Below are positions 8,482-16,822 of a stretch of DNA of 64,000 bases, in pieces. This DNA comes from SG8-30 sp964406445 (GTDB lineage: Bacteria; Pseudomonadota; Gammaproteobacteria; Steroidobacterales; Steroidobacteraceae), in the NCBI GenBank assembly GCA_964406445.1, contig CAYORU010000004.1, forward strand, positions 114,698-178,697, written 5' to 3'. Below the pieces are notes generated by a model, which had not been told where the DNA came from, did not search any database, and worked only from the letters and a program-made list of their open reading frames with translations. The position numbers and the translations under genes were made by a program. The first letter of the stretch is position 1; every line of letters begins with the position of its first letter.

Positions 8482-8763
8482 ATGGTCGCAGCGCTGGTGA
8501 TGATCAAGGCCGAAACGGACCGTGTGACGGCGCTCGCGGAGGCGCTGACCGAGACCGAGGGCGTCAGCGAGGTGTTCTCGGTGGCGGGCCGCTGGGATCT
8601 CGTCGCAGTGGTCCGCACGCGCGACAACGACACGCTTGCGAACGTGGTGACCGACCGCATCCGCAAGCTCCCGGGCATCGCCGCGTCCGAGACCCTGATC
8701 GCGTTCCGCAGCTATTCGCGCCGCGAGCTCGAGGCGGGCTTCGCGCTCGGCGTGGACGACTAG
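8482..8763 (+). CDS. Stand-alone Lrp/AsnC ligand-binding (RAM) domain protein
   Basis: 93 residues consisting only of the alpha/beta RAM domain of Lrp/AsnC regulators (MVAALVMIKAETDRVTALAEAL, GVSEVFSVAGRWDLVAVV, IRKLPGIAASETLIAF). The N-terminal helix-turn-helix is absent. Such proteins form oligomers that bind amino acids or related effectors and may modulate full-length Lrp proteins. Its place just after kynU suggests, without proof, an amino-acid-sensing role in tryptophan breakdown. Its TAG stop and the stop of the converging dehydrogenase lie in the same CTAG. Confidence 0.88.
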   Translation: MVAALVMIKAETDRVTALAEALTETEGVSEVFSVAGRWDLVAVVRTRDNDTLANVVTDRIRKLPGIAASETLIAFRSYSRRELEAGFALGVDD

Positions 8764-9959
8764 AACGCGTTGATGCCGGTCAGCTCGCGGCCGACCGTGA
8801 GCTGGTGGATGGTCTCGGTGCCCTCGTAGGTGATGACGCTCTCGAGGTTGAGGGCGTGGCGGATGGGCACGTACTCGGCGCTGATGCCGGCGCCGCCGAG
8901 GATGTCGCGCGCGTCGCGTGCGACGTCGAGCGCCATGCGGCAGTTGTTCCACTTGGCGAGCGACACCTGCGTGGGGACCATCATTCCCTGGTCCTTGAGC
9001 CGGCCGAGCTGCAGCGACAGCAGCTGCGCGGTGGTGATGCGCCGCGCCATGTCGGCGAGGCGGATCTGGATGGCCTGGGTGGCGGCGAGCGGCCGGCCGA
9101 ACAGGACCCGGTCCTGCGCGTAGTCGAGCACCTGGCGCAGGCAGGCCTGGGCGGCGCCGATGACGCCCCAGGTGATGCCGTAGCGGGCCTGCGTCAGGCA
9201 GGACAGCGGTCCCTTCAGGCCCACGACGCCCGGCAGGACGTTCTCCGCGGGAACGACCACGTCCTCCAGGAAGATCGAACCGGTGCAGGAGGCCCTGAGC
9301 GAGAACTTCCGCTCGATCTCCGGCGTCACGAAGCCCTTCGTGCCGCGCTCGACGATGAAGCCGCGGATGCCGTCCTCGGCCTTCGCCCACACGACCGCGA
9401 GGTCGGCGATCGGGGAGTTGGTGATCCACATCTTGGCGCCGTTCAGCACCCAGTCGCCGCCGCGGCGCTTCGCGTGGGTCTTCATGTTGGCCGGGTCCGA
9501 GCCGCCGTGCGGCTCGGTGAGGCCGAAGCAGCCGATCAGCTCGCCGGTCGCCATGCGCGGCAGGTACTGCTGCTTCTGCGCCTCGCTGCCGAAGGCGTGG
9601 ATCGGGTACATGCACAGCGAGGACTGCACCGACACGAAGCTGCGGATGCCCGAGTCGCCGCGCTCGAGCTCCTGGCAGATGAGCCCGTAGGCGACCGCGT
9701 TCAGCCCGGCGCAGCCGTAGCCCTCGAGCGAGGAGCCGAGCAGCCCGAGCGAGGCGAGCTCGGCGACCAGTTCGCGCGGGAACGTGTGCTCCTCGAAGTG
9801 CTTCTGGATGACCGGCAGCACCTGCTCGTCGACGAGCCGCGCCACCGACGCCTGCACCATCCGCTCCTCCTCCGTGAGCAGGTCGCGGACGCCGTAGAGA
9901 TCGAGCGGGTCGAGCATGGACCCGGCCGGCCTGGGTGCGTCGTGCATTGCGGTGACCAT
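8760..9959 (-). CDS. gcdH: Acyl-CoA dehydrogenase, glutaryl-CoA dehydrogenase type
   Basis: FAD enzyme; the nearest family is glutaryl-CoA dehydrogenase, which oxidises and decarboxylates glutaryl-CoA to crotonyl-CoA. 399 residues with the N-terminal helical domain (LDLYGVRDLLTEEERMVQ), the middle beta domain (CFGLTEPHGGSDPANMKT, MWITNSPIADLAVVW) and the C-terminal helical domain. The catalytic glutamate is expected in YEGTETIH (Glu379), close to the GCDH pattern, and the protein ends HQLTVGRELTGINAF as GCDHs do. The start is uncertain: ATG at 9959 is used, but ATG at 9947 is in frame and neither has a strong RBS. It converges on the RAM-domain gene with overlapping stops. Confidence 0.88.
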   Translation of the reverse strand: MVTAMHDAPRPAGSMLDPLDLYGVRDLLTEEERMVQASVARLVDEQVLPVIQKHFEEHTFPRELVAELASLGLLGSSLEGYGCAGLNAVAYGLICQELERGDSGIRSFVSVQSSLCMYPIHAFGSEAQKQQYLPRMATGELIGCFGLTEPHGGSDPANMKTHAKRRGGDWVLNGAKMWITNSPIADLAVVWAKAEDGIRGFIVERGTKGFVTPEIERKFSLRASCTGSIFLEDVVVPAENVLPGVVGLKGPLSCLTQARYGITWGVIGAAQACLRQVLDYAQDRVLFGRPLAATQAIQIRLADMARRITTAQLLSLQLGRLKDQGMMVPTQVSLAKWNNCRMALDVARDARDILGGAGISAEYVPIRHALNLESVITYEGTETIHQLTVGRELTGINAF

Positions 9960-9984
9960 CGCTGCCTGCCTGTGCCGCGGCGGA

Positions 9985-10593
9985 TCAGCCGGCCGCGCCG
10001 TCCCCGCCCGGCGCGGCAGCTGCGAGGCCGATCGCCTGGCCGATCTCCCGCGCCAGGCGTTCGATCTCCAGGCCGCGCGCCGCGGCGCCCTCGACGTTGC
10101 CGGCCTCGAAGGCCGCCACCGCCTGCGACCAGCCGTTCTTCGCGATCTCGAAGTCGCGCTTCGCCCGCTCGACCGCGTCGGCGTCGAGCCCCGCCGGCAG
10201 CCGCCGCAGCCTGCCGAGCTCCTCGAGCCGGGCGCCGATGCCGTCGAGCGCGCCTGGCAGGGCGCCGGTGAGGCGATCCCAGTCGGCCTTGACCTCCTCC
10301 GCGAGGGCCGCGCGGGCAGCGGCGGCTTCTTCGCCGAGCGCGCGCGCCTTGGCCGGGATATCGCCGACACCGTCGAGCGCCTCGGCGTACTTCTCCGCGC
10401 CGAGCGCGGCGCGGGCGGCGTCGAGCTCGGCCTTGACCTCCGCGTAGCGCTGCGGGATGTACTTTTGTGCCTCGTCCGCGACGGCCGCAAGCGCGTCCTC
10501 GGCGGCGGCGACGGCGCGGGTCGCGGGCTCCTCCTGCGAGCATCCCGCGAGCGCGAGCGCGGCGGCGAGCGCCGAGGCGGCGAGCGCCCTCAC
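9985..10593 (-). CDS. Putative lipoprotein, helical repeat type (second of a tandem pair)
   Basis: 202 residues starting with GTG. The signal peptide VRALAASALAAALALAGC has a lipobox ending at Cys18, so the mature protein is lipid-anchored. The rest is almost entirely charged alpha-helix rich in Ala/Glu (KYIPQRYAEVKAELDAARAAL, AKRDFEIAKNGWSQAVAAFEAG), probably a helical bundle. It is clearly related to the gene just upstream (EKYVPDEVAAVRAKVDEVKALL, FDAAKAEWTAAAEAGNAG align), and its GTG overlaps that gene's TGA. The function is unknown; the paralogous pair is co-translated. Confidence 0.75.
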   Translation of the reverse strand: MRALAASALAAALALAGCSQEEPATRAVAAAEDALAAVADEAQKYIPQRYAEVKAELDAARAALGAEKYAEALDGVGDIPAKARALGEEAAAARAALAEEVKADWDRLTGALPGALDGIGARLEELGRLRRLPAGLDADAVERAKRDFEIAKNGWSQAVAAFEAGNVEGAAARGLEIERLAREIGQAIGLAAAAPGGDGAAG

Positions 10594-11195
10594 GAGGCGG
10601 CCTTCTGCAGGCCCAGCGCCTCCATCGTGGCCTCGACCGTGCGCTTGACGCCGACCGACTTGCCGACCGCCTCCTCGTAGTTGCCGGCGTTGCCGGCCTC
10701 GGCCGCGGCCGTCCACTCCGCCTTCGCTGCATCGAAGCGCGCGGTCAGCTCCTTGAACGCGTCGCGGGTCATGCCCTTCGGCAGACCGCCGCCCGAGGTG
10801 TGGCGCAGGATGCGCTCGTCGATCTTCGCGATCGCCTGCGGCAGGGTGCTCGCATACTCCGTCCAGGCCTGGGTCATCTGCTGCGTGAAGTTGGCCTTGG
10901 CGATCGCGGCGTCGGCCACGAGCTTGCGCAGGTCGGCGGACACCGCCGGCGCCTGCGCCACCACGGCCTTGTAGTCCTGCTTCTCGAGGAGCGCCTTGAC
11001 CTCGTCGACCTTCGCGCGCACCGCGGCGACCTCGTCCGGAACGTACTTCTCGGCCTGCTGTGCGGCGGCCTCGAGCGACTTCTCGAGATTGGCGACGGCC
11101 TGCTCGGCCGGCTCCTTCTGGCTCTGGCAGCCCGTCGCGGCGAGCGCGACGAGGGTGACGGCGAAGGCCCTGGCAAGACCGGAGGTGCGGATCAT
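10590..11195 (-). CDS. Putative lipoprotein, helical repeat type (first of a tandem pair)
   Basis: 201 residues. The signal peptide MIRTSGLARAFAVTLVALAATGC ends in a lipobox cysteine (Cys23). The mature part is Ala/Lys/Glu-rich helix with two similar ~90-residue stretches (KYVPDEVAAVRAKVDEVKALLE and AFKELTARFDAAKAEWTAAAE). The ATG at 11195 follows AAGGGGACT; a longer upstream frame has no signal peptide and was rejected. Downstream lies its paralogue, joined by a GTGA overlap. No family is recognised with certainty. An envelope or periplasmic role follows only from the lipidation signal. Confidence 0.78.
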   Translation of the reverse strand: MIRTSGLARAFAVTLVALAATGCQSQKEPAEQAVANLEKSLEAAAQQAEKYVPDEVAAVRAKVDEVKALLEKQDYKAVVAQAPAVSADLRKLVADAAIAKANFTQQMTQAWTEYASTLPQAIAKIDERILRHTSGGGLPKGMTRDAFKELTARFDAAKAEWTAAAEAGNAGNYEEAVGKSVGVKRTVEATMEALGLQKAAS

Positions 11196-11320
11196 CTGAG
11201 AGTCCCCTTGTTTGCTGGCCGGATTGCGCGAGGGCGCCGCCGGACCCTTGCGGAGGGCCTCAAGGGTAGCGCGAAGGCCGTCGCTTGGCACCTACGGACT
11301 GGCCGCAGGCGGCGGGTGGC

Positions 11321-12667
11321 TCAGCCGCGGGGCGTCTCGCCGTTCCAGGACCGCGCCGCCGCCACGCTGGCCCGGAAATGAGGCCGGACCCAAAGCAGCA
11401 CCGCCACCGCCGCCAGGCCGGCCGCGGTCGCGACGATCGCCAGGGAATGGCGCAGCCGGGCCTCGTCCCGGAACCACAGGTCGGTGAGGAGCGCCACCGA
11501 GGTGGGGCCGACGCCGAGCCCGACCATGCTGACCACGAAGTAGTAGAGCGCCGAGACCTTGGCACGCATCTCGTTGGGGGAGATCTGCATCAGCGAGGCG
11601 GCTGCCACGGTCGTCGGGATGGCGCCGCCGATGGTGGCCGGGACCAGCAGCAGCAACGACAGCCAGGGCGAGGGCATGAGCGCGAACAGCGAGTAGCCCG
11701 GCACCAGCAACGCGAGCCCGACGAGGGCCGAGCGCAGGTAGCCATCGTCGTCGCGGCGATAGAAGCGGTCGGCCATCCAGCCGCCGGCGATCGCGCCGAT
11801 CGGCCCGAACACGAGCAGGATCAGTCCGTAGCCGAGGCTGATCTCGCCGATGCCCCAGCCGTAGCTGCGCCGGAAGTGCTCGGGAATCCAGCCGGCCACG
11901 CCGTAGGCCATGATCGTGAGTACCGACATGCCGAGATAGATGCCCGCGTAGCTGCGCCAGTGGGTCGCGAACTGCGCCCGGGCGAGGGCCATGGCGGCCG
12001 CGTCGTCGCCGGCGGCCGTCACCCGGCCGCGGCGCACAGGCTCGCGCACGGTGAGCATCAGCAGGGCGAGCGGCAGGCCTGGCAGGGCGACGATGACGAA
12101 CGCCGCCTGCCAGGGCCTCAGTTCGCCCACCAGCGGCAGCGTCACGGTCGCCGCGCTGCTCACCATCTCGATGATCGTGCCGCCGACCAGCAGCGCGAGC
12201 CCGCTTCCCACCGCGATGCCCATCGAGTACACGCTGATCGCCCGCGCCAGCTTCTCGCGCGGGAAGTAGTCGCTGATCATGGACAGCGCCGAGGGCGACA
12301 GCGCGCCTTCGCCGAAGCCGACGCCCATGCGCGCCAGGAACAGCTGGCCGTAGCCCTTGGCGAGGCCGCAGAACGCCGTCATCACGCTCCACACGACGAT
12401 GCCGGCGGTGATGATGTTGCGGCGGTTGAAGCGGTCGGCGGCGAGCGCGATGACGAAGCCGAACACGGTGTAGAACAGCGCGAAGGACAGGCCGATGAGG
12501 TAGCTCATCTGCGTGTCGCTGAGCCCCAGGTCCTGCTTGATGGGGCCGACCATCAGCGTGATGATCTGCCGGTCGATGAACGACAGGACGTAGGCGAGCG
12601 TCAGGACGCCGACGACGTACCAGGAGTAAGCGGTCGAATGGGCTGCCGGCTCGCGCCCGGCGCTCAA
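11321..12667 (-). CDS. MFS transporter (spinster/organic-acid type)
   Basis: 448 residues and 12 predicted membrane helices. The N-terminus (YSWYVVGVLTLAYVLSFIDRQI) and the DRFNRRNIITAG loop between helices 2 and 3 are those of the MFS_1 spinster-like group, and a second-half loop (GGWMADRFYRRDDDGYLRS) repeats the motif. The frame is open far upstream, but that is the antisense of the neighbouring gene. The TTG at 12667 is chosen because it overlaps the stop of the ThDP enzyme (TTGA), giving translational coupling, and yields a normal MFS N-terminus. The substrate is unknown; the neighbour suggests a carboxylate or oxo-acid. Confidence 0.85.
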   Translation of the reverse strand: MSAGREPAAHSTAYSWYVVGVLTLAYVLSFIDRQIITLMVGPIKQDLGLSDTQMSYLIGLSFALFYTVFGFVIALAADRFNRRNIITAGIVVWSVMTAFCGLAKGYGQLFLARMGVGFGEGALSPSALSMISDYFPREKLARAISVYSMGIAVGSGLALLVGGTIIEMVSSAATVTLPLVGELRPWQAAFVIVALPGLPLALLMLTVREPVRRGRVTAAGDDAAAMALARAQFATHWRSYAGIYLGMSVLTIMAYGVAGWIPEHFRRSYGWGIGEISLGYGLILLVFGPIGAIAGGWMADRFYRRDDDGYLRSALVGLALLVPGYSLFALMPSPWLSLLLLVPATIGGAIPTTVAAASLMQISPNEMRAKVSALYYFVVSMVGLGVGPTSVALLTDLWFRDEARLRHSLAIVATAAGLAAVAVLLWVRPHFRASVAAARSWNGETPRG

Positions 12668-14397
12668 GGCGCGGCCCCGAAGGCGTGCTGCTCGGCGAGG
12701 CTCGTCGCAAGGTCGTCGAACAGGATCAGCCGCGCGTGCGGCTCGGTCTTGAGCGCGGCGCCCGCCTCGCGGTCCACCAGCACGTTGACGACGCAGGGCT
12801 TCGCCATGGCGAATGCCTCGTCTAGCGCGGGGCCGAGCTTGGCCAGGCGCTCGACGCGGATCCCGGCCCCGCCGAAGGCGATGCCGGCGTGCTCGTAGGG
12901 CAGCGCGCCGAGCTCGGTGTTGACGACCCGGCCGATCGCCGCGCGCTGGCCGTGGTACTCCGTGCCCCAGGCGCCATCGTTGCAGACGACGACGACCAGC
13001 GGCAGCCCGGCATGCGCCGCCGCATGCAGCTCGGCCGGGTAGAAGCCGAAGGAGCCGTCGCCGGTGACGAGCACCACGCGCCGCGCTGCGCCGCCGCCGG
13101 CCAGCTCGCGCGCCGCGGCCGCTGCGCCGACCGCGAGCGGCGTGCCGATGCCCATGCCGCCGAGCGGGTAGTGGTCGAGGAAGCCCGGCGCGCGGCGGAT
13201 GCGCAGCGCGCCGTACATCCAGTTCTGCACGTCGGCGCCGTCGCCGACCACGATCGCATCCTCGGGCAGCCGGCGCATCAGCTCCGTGCCGAGCCGCAGC
13301 GGATGGATGGGGTTCGTGTCGGCCGCGGCCCGCGCCTCGAGCCAGGTGATCCGCTCGGCGAGCGTCTCGCGCAGCCAGGCGGGCCGCGGCGCACCCTCGA
13401 AACCCGCGCGCTCCAGCGCCTCGACCAGCCGCGCGCAAAAGCGGCCCGCGTCGGCCACGACCGGCACGTCGACGCGCCGGTTGCGCGACAGCTCCTCGGC
13501 CTCGACGTCGACCTGGATGAAGCGCGCGCCGGGCGAAAATCGCGGCGGCAGGCCGTAGCCGAGCCGCTGCTTGAGCCGCGCGCCGACCACGAGCACCACG
13601 TCGGCGTGCTTCGCCGCGGACTGCGCAAGCGGCCAGTTGAAGCTTTGCTGCCAGTCCTCCGGCACCAGGCCACGGCCGAGCCCGTTGCCGGCGACCGGCA
13701 GGCCGAAGCGCCCGCACAGCGCGCGAAGCGCCTCGCCGGCGCCGCCGCGCGTGGCCCCTGCGCCGCACACGACCAGCGGCCGCTCCGCGCCGCCCAGGAG
13801 CCTTGCGGCCGCGTCGACCGCGGCCGGATCAGGCTCGGCGGCGGCGATCGCCGGGGGCGCGGACGCGAGCAGCCCAATCTCCCGCACGGTGGCGGCGAGG
13901 AACTCCTGCGGCACCTGCAGCAGCACCGGGCCCGGGCGCCCGGCCAGCGCGCGCTTGCAGGCAGCGTCCACGTACTCGGCGAGCCGCTCCGCCGACGGCA
14001 CCGACCGCGCCCACTTGACGATCGGCGCGACCAGCGCGTGCTTCTGGTTGTCGTACTCGGATTCCGCCTCGGTCCATGAATCCGGCAGGCGCGCGACGAG
14101 CACCAGCACCGGTGAGGCGGCGTGGAAGGCGGTGGCGATGCCCATGATCGCGTTGGGCAGCCCCTGGTCGGCGATCACGAGCGCCACGCCGACGCGACCG
14201 GTGACGCGCGCGTAGCCGTCCGCGGCGCCGACCGCGCCGGTCTCGTGGCGGCTGCTCACGATCGTGAAGCCGTCGCGGTCGAGGGCAGCGAGCAGGTGGC
14301 TGTGCGAGGCGCCAGCGAGGGAGAAGACCGTGCGCACGCCATGGCGGGCGAGCGCCCGGCTGATTACCATACCGCCGGTCAGCGCTCCCGCCTGCAT
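12664..14397 (-). CDS. Thiamine-diphosphate-dependent enzyme (acetolactate-synthase/benzoylformate-decarboxylase superfamily)
   Basis: 577 residues with the three-domain POX/ALS architecture. The N-terminal PYR domain carries the catalytic glutamate in SSRHETGAVGAADGYAR and the IADQGLPNAIMGIATA segment. The central Rossmann-like domain holds VVCGAGATRGGAG. The C-terminal PP domain has the GDG...N ThDP/Mg motif (GDGSFGFYPAEL...VVVCNDGAWG). There is no small regulatory subunit next to it, so it is more likely a catabolic 2-oxo-acid decarboxylase or lyase than the biosynthetic IlvB. The ATG at 14397 is preferred over GTG 14403 because GGGGGA is 7 nt upstream. It is coupled to the MFS gene by a TTGA overlap. 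Confidence 0.85.
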   Translation of the reverse strand: MQAGALTGGMVISRALARHGVRTVFSLAGASHSHLLAALDRDGFTIVSSRHETGAVGAADGYARVTGRVGVALVIADQGLPNAIMGIATAFHAASPVLVLVARLPDSWTEAESEYDNQKHALVAPIVKWARSVPSAERLAEYVDAACKRALAGRPGPVLLQVPQEFLAATVREIGLLASAPPAIAAAEPDPAAVDAAARLLGGAERPLVVCGAGATRGGAGEALRALCGRFGLPVAGNGLGRGLVPEDWQQSFNWPLAQSAAKHADVVLVVGARLKQRLGYGLPPRFSPGARFIQVDVEAEELSRNRRVDVPVVADAGRFCARLVEALERAGFEGAPRPAWLRETLAERITWLEARAAADTNPIHPLRLGTELMRRLPEDAIVVGDGADVQNWMYGALRIRRAPGFLDHYPLGGMGIGTPLAVGAAAAARELAGGGAARRVVLVTGDGSFGFYPAELHAAAHAGLPLVVVVCNDGAWGTEYHGQRAAIGRVVNTELGALPYEHAGIAFGGAGIRVERLAKLGPALDEAFAMAKPCVVNVLVDREAGAALKTEPHARLILFDDLATSLAEQHAFGAAP

Positions 14398-14442
14398 GTC
14401 CACGTCCCCCGCGCGACTTGTCGCGGCAAGTTACTGGAACCG

Positions 14443-15378
14443 ATGCGCGTAAGCTACCACCCCGACTACTACGTCGAGCTGCCGCCGACGCACCCGTTCC
14501 CGATGTCGAAGTATCCGCGGATCTTCGAGCGGCTGCGGGCGGCCGGCCTGGTCGCGGACGACGAGGTGATGCAGCCCGAGGAGGCGCCGCTCGCGGCGCT
14601 CGCGCGGGTCCACACCGCCGAGTATCTTGCCAAGCTCGAAGCCGGCGCGTTGTCCGCGCAGGAGGTGCGCAGGCTCGGCGTGCCGTGGTCGCCGCGGCTA
14701 TGGCGCCGCTCGCGGCTCGCCGCCGCGGGCACGCTGCTCGCCGCCCGCGCGGCGCTCGAGGACGGGCTCGCCGGCAACCTCGCCGGCGGCACCCACCACG
14801 CCTTCGCAGATCGCGGCGAGGGCTTCTGCGTGCTGAACGACGTCGCCGTCGCGATACGCGCGCTGCAGGAGGCGGGCGAGATCCGCCGCGCGCTGGTCGT
14901 GGATCTCGACGTACACCAGGGCAACGGCACCGCCGCGATCTTCGCGGGCGACCCGGACGTCTTCACGCTGTCGTTGCACGGCGAGCGCAACTACCCGACC
15001 CGCAAGGAACGCTCCACGCTCGACGTGGGCCTGCCGGACGGCATCGGCGACGACGATTACCTCGCCGCACTCGACGAGGCGCTCGCCGCGGCGCTCGGGC
15101 GCTTCGAGCCGGACATCGTCTTCTATCTCGCCGGCGTGGATCCCGCGGCCGGCGACCGCTACGGTCGGCTCGCGCTCACCGACCACGGGCTGCGCCGCCG
15201 CGACCGGCGCGTGGTCTCGGGACTGCACGGCCGGGGGCTGCCGTTGGTGCTGCTGCTGGCCGGCGGCTACGCGGCCACCGCGGAGCGCACCGCCGAGCTG
15301 CACGCCAACACTTTCGTCGAGGCCGCCGCCGCCGTGGCCTCCGTCGCCGCGCGGCGCCGCGAGCGAGCCCGCGCCTGA
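14443..15378 (+). CDS. Histone-deacetylase-family hydrolase
   Basis: 311 residues, arginase/deacetylase fold. Zinc and catalytic motifs are present: GGTHHAFADRGEGFCVLND (the tandem His charge-relay pair) and VVDLDVHQGNGT (Asp and His zinc ligands). AGVDPAAGDRYGRLAL supplies the third Asp ligand, and LLLAGGYA closes the site. The pattern is closest to the class IV/HDAC11-like bacterial group. Such enzymes deacetylate acetylated lysines or acetylated small molecules; the substrate here is unknown. The RBS is weak. The malic enzyme starts 10 nt after its stop, suggesting one operon. It is divergent from the ThDP enzyme. Confidence 0.9.
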   Translation: MRVSYHPDYYVELPPTHPFPMSKYPRIFERLRAAGLVADDEVMQPEEAPLAALARVHTAEYLAKLEAGALSAQEVRRLGVPWSPRLWRRSRLAAAGTLLAARAALEDGLAGNLAGGTHHAFADRGEGFCVLNDVAVAIRALQEAGEIRRALVVDLDVHQGNGTAAIFAGDPDVFTLSLHGERNYPTRKERSTLDVGLPDGIGDDDYLAALDEALAAALGRFEPDIVFYLAGVDPAAGDRYGRLALTDHGLRRRDRRVVSGLHGRGLPLVLLLAGGYAATAERTAELHANTFVEAAAAVASVAARRRERARA

Positions 15379-15388
15379 GGGAGCAAGG

Positions 15389-16714
15389 ATGAAGATACCC
15401 GAGATACTGATGGTCGAGACCGTGCACCAGCCGGGCAGCCTCGCGCGCGTGCTCGGGGTCATCGCCGAGGCTGGCCTGATCATCGACCACCTCAACGCCG
15501 TGCGCCGCGAGCAGGGCCGGACGCTGTGGGAAATCACCCTCGAGATGGACGAGGACACCGACCGCGGCCTGTATGCCCGGATCGACGCCCTCCCCAACGC
15601 GCGCTTCGTCGGCAAGTCGGACCGGGTCTTCGACCGCCACCGCGGCGGCAAGCTGCGCCTGCGGCCGTCGATCCCCATCAACACCCAACAGGTGCTGCGC
15701 GACATCTACACGCCGGGCGTGGCGCGCGTGTGCCTCGCGATCCGCGACAACCCGGACCTCGCCTGGCAATACACGAGCCTCGACCGCACGGTCGCGGTGG
15801 TGACGAACGGCACCGCGGTGCTCGGCCTCGGTGACATCGGCCCGCTCGCCGGCCTGCCGGTCATGGAGGGCAAGGCGGCGCTGTTCGCGGGGCTCGTGGA
15901 CATCAACGCGGTGCCGATCCTGGTCGCGGAGAAGGACCCGGTGCGCTGCGTGGACCTGATCGCGGCGATCGCCGGCTCCTTCGGCGCGATCCAGCTCGAG
16001 GACTTCGCCGCGCCCGCCTGCTTCGAGATCGAGGCCGGGCTGCGCCAGCGGCTCGACCGGCCGGTGCTGCACGACGACCAGCACGGCACCGCGGTGGTCG
16101 TGCTCGCGGCCCTGCACAACGCGATGCGCCGCGCAGGCCGGCGGCTGGAGGACTGCGTGATCGGCCAGATCGGTCTCGGCGCGGCCGGGCTCGGCATCGT
16201 CCGGCTGCTGAAGTGCCACGGCAGCGTGAACGTGAGGGGCGCCGACCTCGACCCGGCGGCGCTCGGGCGCCTGCGCGCGATGGGCGGCGAGCCCTCGACG
16301 CTCGCCGACATCATGGCCGGCTGCGACGTGGTGATCGCGACGACGGGCGTGAAGGGCCTGATCAAGCCGGAGATGGTGCGGCCGGGCCAGGTGATCCTGG
16401 CGCTGTCGAACCCGGATGCCGAGATCGACCCGGTGAAGGCCCTCGAGCGCGGCGCGGCCTTCGCGGCGGACGGCAAGGGCATCAACAACGTGCTGGGCTT
16501 CCCGGGGCTGTTCAAGGGCGCGCTCGAGGCCCGGGCGCCCCGATTCACCGACGGCATGCTGCTCGCGGCGGCGCACCGCATCGCTGAGCTCGCCCAGGGC
16601 GACGACTTGGTGCCGGACCCGCTCGATCGCAACGTCCACGCGGCCGTCGCGGCGGCCGTGCGGGAGGTCGCGCAGGCCGAGCGCAGCAAGGAAGCGCTGG
16701 GCCCGCTGCAGTAG
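15389..16714 (+). CDS. Malic enzyme with N-terminal ACT domain
   Basis: Oxidative decarboxylation of malate to pyruvate. 441 residues. Residues ~5-85 form an ACT regulatory domain (ILMVETVHQPGSLARVLGVIAEAGLIIDHLNAV...), an amino-acid sensing module that standard malic enzymes lack. The malic domain follows: IYTPGVARVC with the catalytic Tyr, TVAVVTNGTAVLGLGDIG, MEGKAALF with the catalytic Lys, and the metal-binding LEDFAAPACFEIE and DDQHGTA. The C-terminal NAD-binding domain holds IGQIGLGAAGLGIV. There is no phosphotransacetylase-like extension. The RBS is GAGGGAGCAAGG. The ACT domain suggests allosteric control by an amino acid. Confidence 0.93.
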   Translation: MKIPEILMVETVHQPGSLARVLGVIAEAGLIIDHLNAVRREQGRTLWEITLEMDEDTDRGLYARIDALPNARFVGKSDRVFDRHRGGKLRLRPSIPINTQQVLRDIYTPGVARVCLAIRDNPDLAWQYTSLDRTVAVVTNGTAVLGLGDIGPLAGLPVMEGKAALFAGLVDINAVPILVAEKDPVRCVDLIAAIAGSFGAIQLEDFAAPACFEIEAGLRQRLDRPVLHDDQHGTAVVVLAALHNAMRRAGRRLEDCVIGQIGLGAAGLGIVRLLKCHGSVNVRGADLDPAALGRLRAMGGEPSTLADIMAGCDVVIATTGVKGLIKPEMVRPGQVILALSNPDAEIDPVKALERGAAFAADGKGINNVLGFPGLFKGALEARAPRFTDGMLLAAAHRIAELAQGDDLVPDPLDRNVHAAVAAAVREVAQAERSKEALGPLQ

Positions 16715-16822
16715 GGGACGGCCCGCGGCGATTTGACACTACGATTATGTGACGCGGACCGCAGTTTGTTCGAGGAACCGTGACGGCCGTCGCAGCGCTG
16801 CGTGCGGGCTTCCTGAGGTGCA

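Noticed and set aside
16734..16762. TTGACA upstream of the subtilase as a promoter
   Set aside because: No acceptable -10 lies 16-18 nt downstream, so I do not call it.
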